64,000 nt of DNA from Puccinia triticina (GCF_026914185.1 NC_070560.1:2161501-2225500); one strand, 5' to 3'. Positions 35,147-47,420 are shown, counted from the first letter of the stretch. The notes: generated by a model not told the origin, from the sequence alone. Program-made: numbers and translations.

Positions 35147-35599
35147 TGTGATGCTCGCCGGTTTCAAGAGCGGGAAATATGCGAGCGAACTTAGTTGGTG
35201 TTCCATTGCAGGGAGGAAGGGTCTATTTATAGACCGAGGGATGGAACGGCTTGACGAGAGGAGACAAAAGAGAATACAAGAGAGGCTCATTGGATGAGCT
35301 CTATAAGGTCTTAAGAGGATACAAAAGGAGTGGCCGGACTTGGAGAAGTCCGGTCGCAATAGACAACTGATATACACGGTTTAGGATATAACTATGTGGA
35401 GATGATAATGTGAGCATGCCGCGAACGGCTACATACAGAGTCTTAGCCGAGAGCGGCAGTAAGAGAGTTATAGTTCAACACATAAGCAAGAAAGGGATAG
35501 TGCCGAAGCCGGCATATAAGGGAAGAAGAATGACCGAGAGCGGTCAAGAGAGGAGAGGGAGTATTACCTTAAGAGGAAGTGTAAGCCGGCGGCTTCACA
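35147..35599 (-). repeat. 5' LTR of the Ty3/gypsy element
   Basis: 453 bases, upstream of gag on the minus strand. Just inside it there is no TGG-starting tRNA primer site; instead the perfect palindrome CACAGAAATATTTCTGTG (35133-35150) overlaps the LTR edge. Confidence 0.95.
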
Positions 35600-35603
35600 T
35601 ATT

Positions 35604-36344
35604 GTGAACCGGCCAGGGCACGCATTTTGATATCTATATAAACTTTCTTATCACTCGTTATGGCGACTGAACCACCCTGTTCCAGTCACAAATCAGAAAC
35701 GTCTTGTTAGTTGCCCAACCCATCCAAGTTCAACAGCCACAAAGAACATTATCCGCGCATGTACCTTGCCGGGACATTGCTTGAAATGTACAGCAAGACC
35801 GTCTTTCAGTTGCTTCGGGGTACTAAATACATATGTAAACATGTAAAACAAGGTCAGATTTTAGAACATATAAGCAGGCGCCGATTTCGACGAGCTGCAA
35901 TCAGCCAGGACGGATTGGGTCTACTCATGTTCACTCACACAGCTTGCCGGTTTTCATTGAAGATGTATAGCTGGTGCAAGAAGGGGGCATCAATCATATA
36001 GCTGATATTTTCATTGATAAAAAATGGTATCAAAACAGAAGATCAGGGACTTACCATACAGCTGTCTGATATGGTCCTTACTTCAGTTTCAGTCGATGGA
36101 AGTTTTTCGCCGTCTATTTTGATCTTGTCAATTGCTCTGAAAAAAAGTATGATGTCAGGTTGAAGGGCCTATCAAGAATCACGGTTATAAAAAAAGGAAG
36201 ACAGAAAGGAATCCAACGCACTTGTTACATTGATTCTGGTCTGCAGCATATTGAGCACACTCTGGCCCCATGCTGGCTGACTCGGTGTTCTTTGCGGTCA
36301 TTAAAATGATTGCGGCAACGAAGATCAATTTATGAGAGAACATA
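35604..36344 (-). pseudogene. 5' part of disrupted secreted-protein paralog
   Basis: Contains the start codon at 36344 and a signal peptide like that of the 19 kb gene (LIFVAAIILMTA, then ESAS), the CNK exon end, a second exon (IDGEKLPSTETE), a third (FLHQLYIFNEN) and a fourth (GLAVHFKQCPGK). The fifth exon starts near 35700 but has a roughly 4-base deletion relative to the intact copy, which shifts the frame, and its acceptor AG looks lost. Decay therefore probably began before the retrotransposon landed at 35600. Confidence 0.75.
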
Positions 36345-37976
36345 GTTGTTTTTCCAAGTTATATCTACAGAAAACGCTTTCGTAAAGTCTTCTTTCCGGT
36401 TTCAATATAGGATGAGTTGAAAAGGGTTGAAAATATTCTAGGTGCGCTGTGCCGTGAATGGGAACAATGCGATTCATGGGTTGTATTCTAATCAGAAATT
36501 ATCTGAGGTCCTGCAGACAGGACCTTATAATAAGGGTGGGCTTCAGCGCAACCGGGCCCGGTACGTCGGCTCCCGGCCTCGGTTGCCAGTTTTTAACGCT
36601 CGATGCGCACAACAACAAACAAACGGAGTCGCCTGGAGTCGAATTCCTAAAGAGGAAGGCTATATGAACTTATTATGCAACCTGCAATGAAAATCTTGTG
36701 ATTTTAGGCCTGAGAGCTTTCCGCTAAGTACCAGTTTTCAATGTACATAAATATCTTTGCCTCATACCATCAGAATCTCGTGATGGGGGAGGCTAAGAAT
36801 GGGAGAAAACCAAGCAACAACTAAGTATTGATTTTGGTATTTTCTAGCCCATCCACTACCCTAACTTAACTAAGACCCTCTCTTTGTGGAGGGGGGACGC
36901 CGTCCCGCAGGGACCCTCCCTTCGGAGGCTCGCTTCGCGAGGGGCGCTCCGCGCCAGCCAGGCTGCACCAGGCCATCCGAAGAGGGTCTTGTGTTAAGTT
37001 AGCCACTATCAGTGAAAGCCAAAATCGGAGGGGAGTGTTAGCCTTTTCCCATGGCGAGACATGCATTTTGCAGCCCCGGGCAGAGGAAAATACAAGAAAT
37101 GGTGGGCTTGTCTGCCCCATGGATTGAAGCAACAGGTGGAGGGGGATGCCCAATTTTGGTGCAGCTTGAGGCAAGACATGCCTAGTTTCACCTTATTTTT
37201 ATCAATTCAAAATTGGACATCTAGTGGAAAAGTTATGACAAACATAAGGGCCCTGTTTGGATGCCCCATTATGAACTTCAAGCCACCAGTCCCGGTACGG
37301 ATATACTTACAATCCAATCAAGAATGTTTTTCTTGTAGACTTCATGAACATTATCAATGTCTTTAATTATGGTGTTCAAAGTTGGTTGAAAAGGTCGCCA
37401 TTTTTACAGTTTTTAGCCAGTTTTCACAATTAATGCGAAAAGGTAACACTGTACAATTAGAACGCCGGAACATCGCCCGCACCCACACCGGTTTTTTGGA
37501 TCTTTCAAGTAGTGTTCGCGCACCACGTTAAGACACGTCGGCTCACACGTATAGGTAAGGAGACATGAAAGAGCATAAAAGATAGGCAGGTTCAACCAAT
37601 CGACCTTAATGTAATCCACTTCAAGCGTCTCCCACTGACTCCACTCCGTTTAAAAGGCTCGCCGCCGGGAGTGATTGTGGGATCAAAGTAAAAAGTTTGT
37701 ATGTGAAAAGAAGCATCTAATTGTTCATTTGGTTACAGATGATATGATGAGATACACGAATGACTACATCTTGATACAAAGGTAATACAATGATAATACT
37801 CATGAGAGCGATGGCAATAATGATAGTAGAAAGTACAATAGGAACGAGCGATTCACCACTGATAAGACGATCAAGCACAAAGGATCAATTTTATACGATT
37901 GAACAGCACGAAGAATAAGCTACGAAAAGACATAGATGAGATAGAAGAATGAAGTCTATGATCTTCTGGGGATTTG
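36345..37976. other. intergenic, no gene seen
   Basis: 36550-36650 is homologous to sequence upstream of the other gene copy (19370-19530). 36857-37003 is a long foldback of the AAGTCCC type. A lone GGGCCCTGTTTGGATGCCCC end near 37249 matches a MITE at 61019. The rest shows no coding support. Confidence 0.45.
36857..37003. repeat. long palindromic element, AAGTCCC family
   Basis: Ends CTAACTTAACTAAGACCCTC and GAGGGTCTTGTGTTAAGTTAG are inverted copies, the clearest terminal repeats in this family. The GC-rich inside contains further folded segments (GGACGCCGTCCCGCAGGG, GCTCGCTTCGCGAGGGGCGC). Confidence 0.65.
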
Positions 37977-40057
37977 TTAGTCAGTAGATTCGTCGAGGTG
38001 GGTTGATTTTGAAGGCACCAGCTGCGTGGAGCTGTTTTTGGTTGTTAAAGAAGGGGGAGGCGGAGGATGAGAGGAAGGACGGAAGGGCTCTTTGGGCCAG
38101 TCGGGACCGATGGCATACTTCAGGATGCCTTGGACGATTCCTCTGACGTAATCTGGATGGTGTACAATCTTTACGAGGCAGAACACATTCAGTCATCAGA
38201 GTCCTTTCCCTCTTGGCTTTCACTTCTAATAAAAAAGGGAATCTAAAGAGAGGGTAGAGATTTGGGAAGCTCACAGCGCATGTGATGATCCCAATGGAGA
38301 GGGAAAACGATATTCTCTCGACCCAGATCGAGACCCAACGGTTAGCGATGATACGTCTACGAAGCCAACGAGGAAGGATTTCGTCGACGGTAGCACAGAG
38401 GGCCCTAGTAGCGACGTAGAGAGCCATTTCGCCTCTCCGCTTCTTATTCTCGACGAGGATGCTGAGTCCGGCCAAGAGACTGCCCAGTTGGGGCGCTACC
38501 CGACCATCCATATCCGTCGCCGTTATCTCCCCCTTTCCTGCGCTTCCTATCACCATGTTTAGAAGCCGCTGTGTTCCGTTTGATCGGCCTATACATACTC
38601 CCGCCCATGTCAGACCAACAAAACTCGACAGAAATCCGGCCGAGCGGGACGAATTTAGTAGGATCCGTGCTCCCGTCCTCATTGGCGCTTTTAGCAGCTT
38701 TTGCCTTTGGAATAACAATACCGGGACTGTAAAGACCTACGCTATCGCAACCGGGCCAAAAGTCCTTGTTCAGTCAAGAAAAATTGTATCGTGTTGATAG
38801 GACTTTAGACGATAAAATAAAAAATGGAGTGATGGCCTTATCTATTACACGACGTACAGGAAGGTAAATACCCAGACTGGTTTTCCAAGCTCTGAAAAAT
38901 CTTCTGAGGACGTTGACTGTGCAGCTTTCGGAGTTACCCAGGGTACCGTGGACGATTCGGCAAGAAAGTTTATCGATGAACAATGGGTCACCGTCTTCGG
39001 GGGGTCTTCCCATGTGAGTAGCAATCTCTCTTCCGAGCTGTAAGATCTGATCGGATTGGGCGGGGGAGCGGTAGACGAACTTGTGGTCCTTCGCGAGCCG
39101 GATGAGCTGGAGTAGACGGGGATCCATCTCGGCAAGGGTGGTGATCCATTTGACGTAGCTCATCGGGAGTCGCCAGGGTGTATAGAACCAGCACCACATG
39201 ATCCTCCAACAGCAGAGTTGGAAGAGGATCGTGTCCGAGCACCTGCTCAAGAATGCCAGCCATGCCGGAGAGAAGTGGGCGAAGAGTGACCTGCAGAGCG
39301 TATCAAGCGCCCGGACGGTGAAGAAGAGCGTGAAGTCAAGCGTAGGGGATTGTCGCTGGGCCTGGGCTCGGCTCAGTATCGTGGCAGGATGCTTGCTGTT
39401 AGGCTGGACAGTTCCCTGTGAGTCGTTGAGCGTGGGGTACGGCGTCATGGTCGGGTGCAGCGGATCCTGGGACATCAGGGCACTGGTGTGCTTGGATTGT
39501 AAGATCGTGATCGCCAGTAGCGAGGAGAGAGAAGCCGCAGAAAAGGTGGAGAGGATGGCGACGATAGTGTGCTCTAGCTTTGAGGGTCGGCGGTCCAACG
39601 AGAGATCGGATTCTGAGGATTTGGCTTGGAGATCTGAAGTAGTAGCAGGGGTGTGACATCGTAAGAGTCGGCTGAATTTTTGGCTGATCGGAGAAGTTAT
39701 GAGAATCCTGACGATGGCTTGGACTTGTTTCCGGACCAGACCCTCGGCCAGCCTTGCGCCCCCGATAGCGACACCGCTGGCCATCGCCAAGCCGGTCGGC
39801 CGGAGGCCCTTGAGGAGCAATTTGGCGATTCCTGACCATAAACGTAGTAGCGCGCTGGTCGAGGGCCTCCGTCGGGTGAAGCTGATCAACTTGATGATAA
39901 GCAGCCGGACGACCAGCGGGGCGACCTCGGTTCCATATCCAATCAGATAGGCTCGGACGAACGCCAGCCTATTCCCATCGAGGATTCGGTTGAGGTACTT
40001 GGGACTGGGTCGATCGACTTCGGCTGGAGATATTCGGTCCGTATCTGACATCTCCAA
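37977..40057 (-). CDS. TMEM135-like multi-pass membrane protein
   Basis: Three exons join in frame: 40057-38804, 38736-38275 and 38168-37977, giving about 635 residues. Resembles the TMEM135/PMP52-type family of peroxisomal or mitochondrial membrane proteins: an N-terminal hydrophobic region (LLRLWSGIAKLLLKGLRPTG, then a Gly-rich segment); a Cys-containing motif NSESCTVNVLRRFFRAWK, then IYLPV; and SRSAGFLSSFVGLTWAGVCIGR followed by GLSILVENKKRRGEMALYVA, which fits the family's conserved glycine-rich segment and E-x2-RR-x-E-LALY step. The tail is proline-rich. The substrate and exact membrane are unknown; the family is linked to peroxisome metabolism and mitochondrial dynamics. The start could also be the ATG two codons downstream. 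Confidence 0.72.
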
Positions 40058-40978
40058 CTGGTTGGAAGCAGTTGATGTGGAGAGCGACTAGGCCAAGAGG
40101 AGGATAACCCAGACAGGAAAAGAAAAACACAAAATGATGACAGAGGCTCAGAACACCATCGTCAAAATCAACCTGAACAGATTGCAATTGGGAAGGGCTG
40201 GATGGAGGACTTCTCGTCGCCTGCGTGTAAATGAGAAGGAGGCTCCATAAATCTCAATCAATTTTCCCCTGCTGGTAAAGTTTAGCCCAGCTTCCCTCTA
40301 TAACACTTTCATCAATCATCCCCTCCTCATCAGCCTTGGACAAAAACAAATGGGCATTGTCTATCAGATAAAGTCTTGACTATCTTCCTACGCGCATCTG
40401 TCCTCCTCAACTTGAATTACTAGAAGACAAGCATATCCATCCAAGGCATCATAGTACTGCTTCTGTAGACTGTCTGACACACAAATCGAGGCAAAACAAA
40501 TGCACCTCTTGAGATGTACCACTTTGTGTAATTGTACGAATACGGTCATAAATCACATTGATCAAATGTAGTTCCTTGCCCCAGGATGTGAGGTGATTCT
40601 GGTTTTCAAATGAGAGTATTGATTCTTTCATACGGATTCAAACATCAAATTTTCTGTATGGTACACTGTGAATCTAGAAATCCACAATGAAAGACTAATG
40701 AGATCTTCATACAATAAAAAAGAAAAGAGAACGCTAATGGTATCTAGATAAAACTACAATCCAACATATCTGGTAATCTGCTAATGTATTCACAGGCTGC
40801 ACATAGTGGCCACTTGATCTACACTGATGCACATGTTTTCACATAAGCAGTAGACACAAGATTTTTCGAAAAAAAAAAAAGATAAGACATGCAGGAAGGG
40901 AGTACACAGTGGTATAACTGTGCATTGTCCAACTTCCAGGAGGATACAAAAACATAACAAATATGGCCATTTCAACAA
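40058..40978. other. intergenic, no gene seen
   Basis: AT-rich gap between two minus-strand genes. No motif-bearing frame; the left part should hold the promoter of the membrane-protein gene. Confidence 0.5.
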
Positions 40979-41961
40979 TCAATACGTGAAGGTCTCCTAA
41001 AATATAGACATTCCTTCATCAGTGTCAGCATATCTTGGAATACAATCTCAATGAATGCAAGCTTACCTTGTAGGAGGTCACGACTGTCTCGGTTGTTGTC
41101 TGGACTTCTTCTTCAAATGTGACAGAAACACCGGAACCATTACTGATTTCCGAGGATTCCTCTTGGATAAGCACAAGACCCTCCGTGGTTTCCGTGTTAT
41201 CTTCGAAAATGGGCTGCTCGTTGCTTTCTGAGGGGACAGCATCTTCCGCGAACTGGCCTACTTCCGGGTTCTCAGCAACGTCGGTCAAACCTAAGAGCAG
41301 TTGGTCAACTGTTATCATTATCATCAAGGAGGAAGCAGAAACAGCAAATAATTCATCAGTCACTTCTAATCATGTCCAAGATTTCTTGAACAAGAATACT
41401 TACACATCTGGGTTTTTTGGTGTTCCTGTGTCAGGACCTGCAGAACCGCAGGGGAACTGGCTAGGTCGAGGGGACCTTGCCTGATCTGACGCGCAAGGTG
41501 CCTGTTCAAGAAGTACGGAAAAAGTCAGATTTTCAAGTAGTGGTGGGTTTTTGAGAACTTTGTAACGATTCAATTCCAGATAAAGCTTACATCACATTGT
41601 TGGCGTAACGTGATGCTACAGCTACAAGGTATTCAAGAGAGTTGGAATCCAAAACGTTGTCGGTCGGTGTGACCTCCACCATGCGGTTACGAGGCTCCAT
41701 TTGACGGTAGTAGGATTCGATCAGTTCATTGCAAAGGGTCGAAATCTTTTCTTCAGAACTTTCATTCTGAAGGTATAACTGATTCCAAACGTTTTTGATC
41801 ACTTGATCCTGGGTAGCTAACTCGGCGGAATAGTCGGCTATGATACTCTGAAGAGACTGGGATTCTTGGTAAGGAGATCCACTTTGGGGTACAGCCCGTC
41901 CTAAGACTTGAGAAGAAATGAAGGCAAAGAAGACAACAGAGTGACTGAGACTGGCAAACAT
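40979..41961 (-). CDS. secreted protein of unknown function, acidic C-terminal half
   Basis: No family recognised. Four exons join in frame: 41961-41591, 41501-41404, 41308-41067 and 40996-40979, the last only six codons including the stop, giving about 242 residues. The N-terminus is a strong signal peptide (VVFFAFISSQVLG, then RAVP), so the product should enter the secretory pathway. The mature part is helical-looking with one Cys in exon 1; the third exon is Glu/Thr-rich and acidic (VTFEEEVQTTTETVV). Consistent with a rust effector or wall-associated protein, which is inference only. Splice signals are canonical (GTAAGC, GTAAGT). Confidence 0.75.
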
Positions 41962-43696
41962 TTTTTGTTGTAGTGATTGTAAAGAAATTGGTGGTGGTAT
42001 GAAAAAAACAGGAATATTTCTAAAGGCTTTCTAATCACGCTCTGGAGTGACTAGAAATGAGAAGCGAACAGTTGAATCTGGGTTATGATGGTGGTTGGTG
42101 ATATTGATCAGGTGTATAAGGAAGAAATTGTTTTACGCTTCTGCGTTCCAGTCACTTTATATATCCTCTGGATGCCTCTCATCTGACTCTCTTGGCATCT
42201 TGATGCCAACATATTAGCAATGTGTTGACGGCGCCGGTAGTTATTCGTGTATTGTGCGTCGGGCCTCATGTGATGAACTTGCCTCATTGGTTGGGGTGAT
42301 TATATCAATGGTTACTGAAACTTGCATCGCACTGCATAATATATCCCCAGTTTCCCGTTCCTCTGTTGTCAAATGATTTCCGGAGCTTAGCATTGCAACC
42401 AAGGTCGGGAGGCCACACTGTCAGCTTGCGACCGGGAACTGGTAGCCAAGACCAGCGTAAGGGTTGCTGAGCCTTCAAGGGGATGGCAATTCACTTCCAT
42501 ATGGTGCCATGGGGAATTAATTAAGTTTACCTTATCTCCTACTCCTGTTAAAGAGCATTAGAAAACTTGCGTCGACGGGTGTAACAGCTCGAAGGGTTAT
42601 GTTGATAATGGTACGGATATGTTGCAGAGAACAACGAAGGTTGTGCAAGGTTGCACACCCCGAAAAAAACATCTTCTCAATTTTCTTCGGTGCTTCTAAT
42701 CTATCTATCTCAAACATCAGATGACATCCAATTGGTTTTGCGGCACTTGCAAAACCAGATTTTAGTAAAACCAGATTTCCCGGGGATGACAGGCTAGACG
42801 CCGCTACAGGCAACACTGCCACTGTTCCGATGCCTGGAACAGTATTGGTCGGTATTGGCTCGAAATCCGGGCCGATATTCCGGATTTGTATTGCGCGGAC
42901 TGTCTCAATCTTCAGTTGTCAGTTGATTGCCCATCCAAGCGGGCCACTTGAAACCGGTTGACGTTGTCTCTGGGATGCTTTTGGAAATACTTGGCTCAGG
43001 AGGCCTTTTGAAGTTGCCTTGAAGGGTTGAACTCGCTTGGCAGTCGTATCCAGTGGATTGGATCGGATCACTATTGCGGGACAATCCGCACTGAGAGCTG
43101 AAAATGTAACGGTCTAACCAGTACAATCCATGAGATCGGATCGCGCTGCCTATCCGGTACCCAGCCTCGGGAAAACTGCACATATACGCGGTAAAATCCG
43201 AAGTTTATAGATTTGGGAGCATGTCAAGGAGTGGATTGTGCTGCGCTTGGGCCGGGGCGCGCACCAATCTGGATGCAACAAGCATTCCTTTTGAATTTGT
43301 TTTGTTGTCTCGAATTTGCATACATATTCATATGGCTCAACGCTGTTTCCTTTCCGCTCGGCCGGGCCATTGGTATGCATCCTGACTCTCGCAATCCTTT
43401 CCTTTCATGTTCGTTCATACAACCGAGAATGCAGGTGCCGGCCGCGACTGCGAGGACCATCAAAGTGGTATATATAGCTGCAATGCCTTCCGGCCTACCC
43501 CCACTCCATCAGCGTCACCCACACATCTTCCCAACAGACACCCAAGTCCACACTTTCATCTTCAACCCAGACATTGCCGTTCAGACCCCAAACTACTTCA
43601 AGAGTTTCGCCCTCCCCCTCAGCTCCCTACCTAGGGTCTTCGTAAACCGGTAATCTAAGCCACTTTCGCAACCAAACAAACGACCACAACTCTCAA
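41962..43696. other. intergenic, no gene seen
   Basis: Between two divergently transcribed genes. A TATATATAG run at about 43470-43478 lies some 220 bases upstream of the next start codon and could serve as a TATA element. Open frames at 42532-43650 overlap on both strands without motifs and are not called. Confidence 0.45.
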
Positions 43697-44253
43697 ATGA
43701 CGAGCTTGATCACTTACGTCAATGACAATGAGGGACGCCTTGGCCCGACCAGAACAGAAGAGGACGAACTCGTAAGGCTCGAATCGGACGTTCGATCGTT
43801 CGAGCAGTGTTTGATCCAAGCTCTCATGGACCCTCTCGATCAACAGAGTCTGGCTGCTGTCTACCTCTCATCGATGAAGTTATTGCCCTACATCAACAAC
43901 CCGACAACGTGCGAGACACGTGGCCCTCGAGCAGCTCATCGAAAATACTTAATCGATCGGGTATTTCTTCTGCTACTCACTCTCCATCACCCCGAGTATG
44001 TCATCTCTTTGTCCCCTTGGCCCGAAAGTGTGCCTCAGACTTTGGTTTCCCCAATCATCAGAAACTAAATCTTTACTCGTCAATCCTCTTCGTTTATGAA
44101 AATCTTTATAGTTGTACGTTGGGAAAATCTAAACAGAAATTCAAGCCATCCTCCTCATCAGCATCCAGTAAATCCACCCGACCTGCATCGGAAGGTCCAC
44201 TTCCCAGAGACTGGCTCCTCGGAATCCTAGCACAAGCCGTCCGTCAGAAATGA
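43697..44253 (+). CDS. small conserved-looking protein of unknown function
   Basis: Two exons, 43697-43995 and 44112-44253, join in frame across a GTATGT...TATAG intron to give 146 residues. The first exon is helical and acidic (EDELVRLESDVRSFEQCLIQ) with a hydrophobic end (VFLLLLTLHHP). The second has a Ser-rich linker and ends RDWLLGILAQAVRQK. No signal peptide. Family not recognised. Codon use and clean splicing favour a real gene; alternative acceptors would truncate it. Confidence 0.6.
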
Positions 44254-45941
44254 ACACGACCCAATCACTCGATTACTCATCCGAATCATATCTTTGCTCG
44301 GCTGCCTCTGTTTAAATCTGCTTATATCTTTGTCCCATCATGGTAGAGATGTGTATTATTATTATTTTACCAATTTAATCTGAACCTACCAGTTTGTCAC
44401 ATAGTTCGTTCTGTCTTATTTTGTCAGCACAGGGGCATCGCATGTATTGAATTGTTCTCCAATAGATTTGCTTTATCTCAACCTTAGGATTGGTTAAATC
44501 AATCCTGATTTGCTTGAGAACACCCTCCTCACAGATTGAAAACCTACTGCGCATCATTGGGGCTGAGGGATGAAAGCAAGATAGAAAGAAGAAATCTGGG
44601 TTATTACTAGACCCCACCCTCAGGCCCAGCCGGCACATTCTAGCCCGGCCCGACGACGTCCGCAGACCTGCTTGCACCACGTGTGTGGCCGGAACCCGGG
44701 CAGAAACACTTGACGCCGGCGTCCTCCAGAGCCGTGTCGGTGACCGAGCAGCAGCCTGTCCCGCGGTCCGGCCCTCCGGGGCTTCACCGATCGGGCATCC
44801 AGTGTGGACAAGCAAGCCCAGGCCCCCCGCCGGTCGTCCGCCCCTGATGCACATGCACTAACTGGACATCACCTCTGTGGATATCTGATCTCTCCCCCTC
44901 TAAACTCTAGCACTGGATATGCTTAAAATTAAATCCAGTTGGTTCCTATTATTATAAACCAGTTTTGGGATAATATTGGGATTGTTTTCAAATAAGTTTG
45001 AAAGATCTTTTTGCTAACTTTTTTGGAATTGAAAATCTCAAAACAACCCAAACCACCTTGGGGAGGTGGTTTGGGGGAAACTGGTTTACCAACACTGTTT
45101 TGAATGTGACTACGGCTCAGCATGCAGATCCCCGCCATACACCTGACCAGTACTTCCCCCTCCCCCCAAAGGCCACAGCATATGTACTTGCCCAAGATAC
45201 AGCCATCAAGGCTGATTTGCCAGTAATTGCAAAACGGACACCATGGATGGATAGCCAGGATGCAAGCACATCTATCAATGCCCAGGATCTCATATGTAGC
45301 TTGCAGAATGAGCAAGCTACAGGATCTTTCAGTTGAACCAGGATTGGTTGGTTGGTTGTTGATTGTTGCTTCTACTACTGCACTAACACTCTACTGACTG
45401 ACTGACTCTACGCTACTCAAAAATACTACTTCTAAACTACTACTACTAAAATACTACTGTGACCAAACCTCTGTAGGCTGATGGTGAAAAGGAGAAATTA
45501 TGGGGGGGGAGAAGGGCTTCTTTTATATTGAAGAGTGAGGGATTTTAGCTCCAGGGGGATGTGTTTGAGGGAATTTAGCTGCAAGGGATCTCAGTTGCAC
45601 AGCATATGTACACCTGTACTGCACAGCCACACAAAAAATGAGGGAATTATGCTGCAGTTACACCATTTGTACACCTTATCTGCCTGCATATATTGCACTG
45701 CCTGATGTCATGCGTTGCTATGTACCCAAGCCACCTTCCATATCCTTCAGAATGTGTTGCTATGTAACCAAGCCACCTTCCATGCACTCTACACCCAACT
45801 AGAATACTCCTCCTTTCCAGGATTTGGGGGTCAAAGCCTCTCTCTGGTCCTCCTTCCTTCCTCCTCCCTTGTCCTTGTATCTATGTTGTGTATTCTTCCG
45901 TCCAATCCGCTGTGGCTACAAAAGGGTGTATGTGTGTTAAT
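44254..45941. other. intergenic, no supported gene
   Basis: GC-rich block at 44630-44830. A plus-strand frame at 44998-45336 (112 codons, WFGGNWFTNTV) has no motif or splice context and overlaps an equally long minus frame, so I leave it uncalled. 45360-45480 is CTACTACTACT-rich simple sequence. Confidence 0.4.
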
Positions 45942-46745
45942 TAGGGATGGCCACTTGCACCCGGTTACCTGCTGCGGGTGCGGGTACTACCCTGGAATTT
46001 CACTCATGTCAGATACCCGCACCCGCACCCGCACCCACCAAGGCGGGTACCCGGGTGCCAAGTGCCAGGTACCCGGGTGCAGGTGGCGGGTACCCACTGT
46101 TAAGGAGGATCATCGGCACCCGGGTACCGCTAGCGGTACTAGGGTACCCGGTGTTTTTTGGGCCAAAATGGGCACCCGGCACTGCCCAGCTGGTGCCGGC
46201 AGTACTTGCCGCCGGTACCAGCAGTACTTACCGCCGGTACCAGCAGTACCAGAAGGATCTGAGGTGGTGAGTGCAATCGGATATGTATTGGACCTGTGAC
46301 AAGTCTGAAACAGTGTCACAGGACCTCTGTCCGTTTGCACGCAAACGGACAGGACAAAACATTGGCTCCGTCCTGTCCGTTTGCACGCAAACGGACAGGA
46401 CAAAACATCGGCTCTGTCCTGTCTGTTTGCACGCAAACGGACAGGAATCAACTGTATCAGATGGCCGCAATGAGGATTGAGGGAACTGGTTGGCGGCACC
46501 GGAACTATCGAAGAATCTCAGACCCGGGGCGGGTACCCTGCTTTGCAGCACCGCAGTTGTACTGTTGGATTACGTGTAATCCGACAGTACAACTGCGGCG
46601 CATTTGATGCCCTGGAAATTTAAATGTGCTGGGCGGGTACCCGCCCTCTTTTTCTCTACAAAACCAGACACCCGCACCCGCACCCGGCACCCGCCACTAA
46701 GCACGTAAACGGGTACCCGCCAACGGGTACCCATGGCCATCCCTA
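45942..46745. mobile_element. hAT-type MITE with TAGGGATGGCCA ends
   Basis: Inverted ends TAGGGATGGCCA and TGGCCATCCCTA. The flanks GTGTTAAT (45934-45941) and GTGTAAAT (46746-46753) match 7 of 8, an 8-bp duplication as expected of hAT. Subterminal blocks on both sides repeat GGTACCCG/CGGGTACC words. The centre holds a three-unit palindromic tandem repeat and a further hairpin. 804 bases, non-coding. Confidence 0.82.
46328..46443. repeat. tandem palindromic repeat, GTCCGTTTGCACGCAAACGGAC
   Basis: Three tandem units of about 48 bases, each with a perfect hairpin GTCCGTTTGC-AC-GCAAACGGAC joined by a CAAAACAT spacer. A separate hairpin follows at about 46551-46598 (CCGCAGTTGTACTGT paired with ACAGTACAACTGCGG). 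Both are inside the hAT-type MITE. Confidence 0.8.
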
Positions 46746-46861
46746 GTGTAAATGTTGTAACTGTTGTGTAAGATTATTTCCTCCTCTTGTAATGGGTTCC
46801 GCCTGTATGTAACTGTACTATCATAATACCTTTTGGCATTGCAACAGGCACAGCACACCAC

Positions 46862-47420
46862 ACCGGTCATTGAGTGATGTTTATCCACTCCAGGACCTGG
46901 ATCCCGGTCATTGAGTGATGTGTCTCAATGACCCGGATCCTGGTCATCAAGTGATGTGTCTTGATGACCCGGTCTGGTATACCGGGTCATTGAGTGATGT
47001 GTATATCCACTCAATGACCCGGATCCCGATCATTGAGTGATGTGTATATCCACTCGGTGACCCAGATCCCGGTCATTGAGTGATGTTTATCCACTCAATG
47101 ACCCGGTCCCAGTCATTGAGTGATGTTTATCCACTGAATACCGGTCATCAAGTGATGTGTCTTGATGACCCGGATCTGATATGTCTCAATGATCCGGTCC
47201 CGGTCATTGAGTGATGTTTATCCACTCGATGACCCGGTCCGGTCATCAAGTGTTTATCTGTGGTGTGTACTCCAATCAATGGCCGGTGGTGACCAGCTAT
47301 GGAATGGAGTGTATCAACTCAATGACCAGTCAAGAGCGGTCATTGGTTGTGAGGTGTATGTGTATGGGTTATAGTATTGATGGCCGGTGATGGCCGGTCA
47401 AGCCCGGCCATCGGGTCATG
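46862..47420. repeat. array of CCCGGTCATTGAGTGATG / CACTCAATGACCCGG units
   Basis: About ten irregular units of 40-60 bases, each pairing GGTCATTGAGTG with CACTCAATGACC, so each can fold on itself. Related in wording to the array inside the next element but outside its inverted ends. Non-coding. Confidence 0.75.

Larger units (their letters stand above)
29699..35599 (-). mobile_element. full-length Ty3/gypsy LTR retrotransposon
   Basis: 5901 bases, transcribed on the minus strand. LTRs of 453 bases lie at 29699-30151 and 35147-35599 and differ at about four positions (roughly 99% identical), indicating a recent insertion. The flanks share TATT (29695-29698, 35600-35603), or ATATT allowing for the shared terminal A. 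A purine-rich tract (GGAGGGGATGA on the minus strand) abuts the inner edge of the 3' LTR at 30152. The domain order protease, RT, RNase H, integrase places it in Ty3/gypsy (Metaviridae-type). It sits inside exon 5 of a secreted-protein paralog. Confidence 0.96.

Noticed and set aside
44998..45336. 112-codon plus-strand frame
   Set aside because: Matched by an overlapping 128-codon minus-strand frame; no family signature or splice sites.
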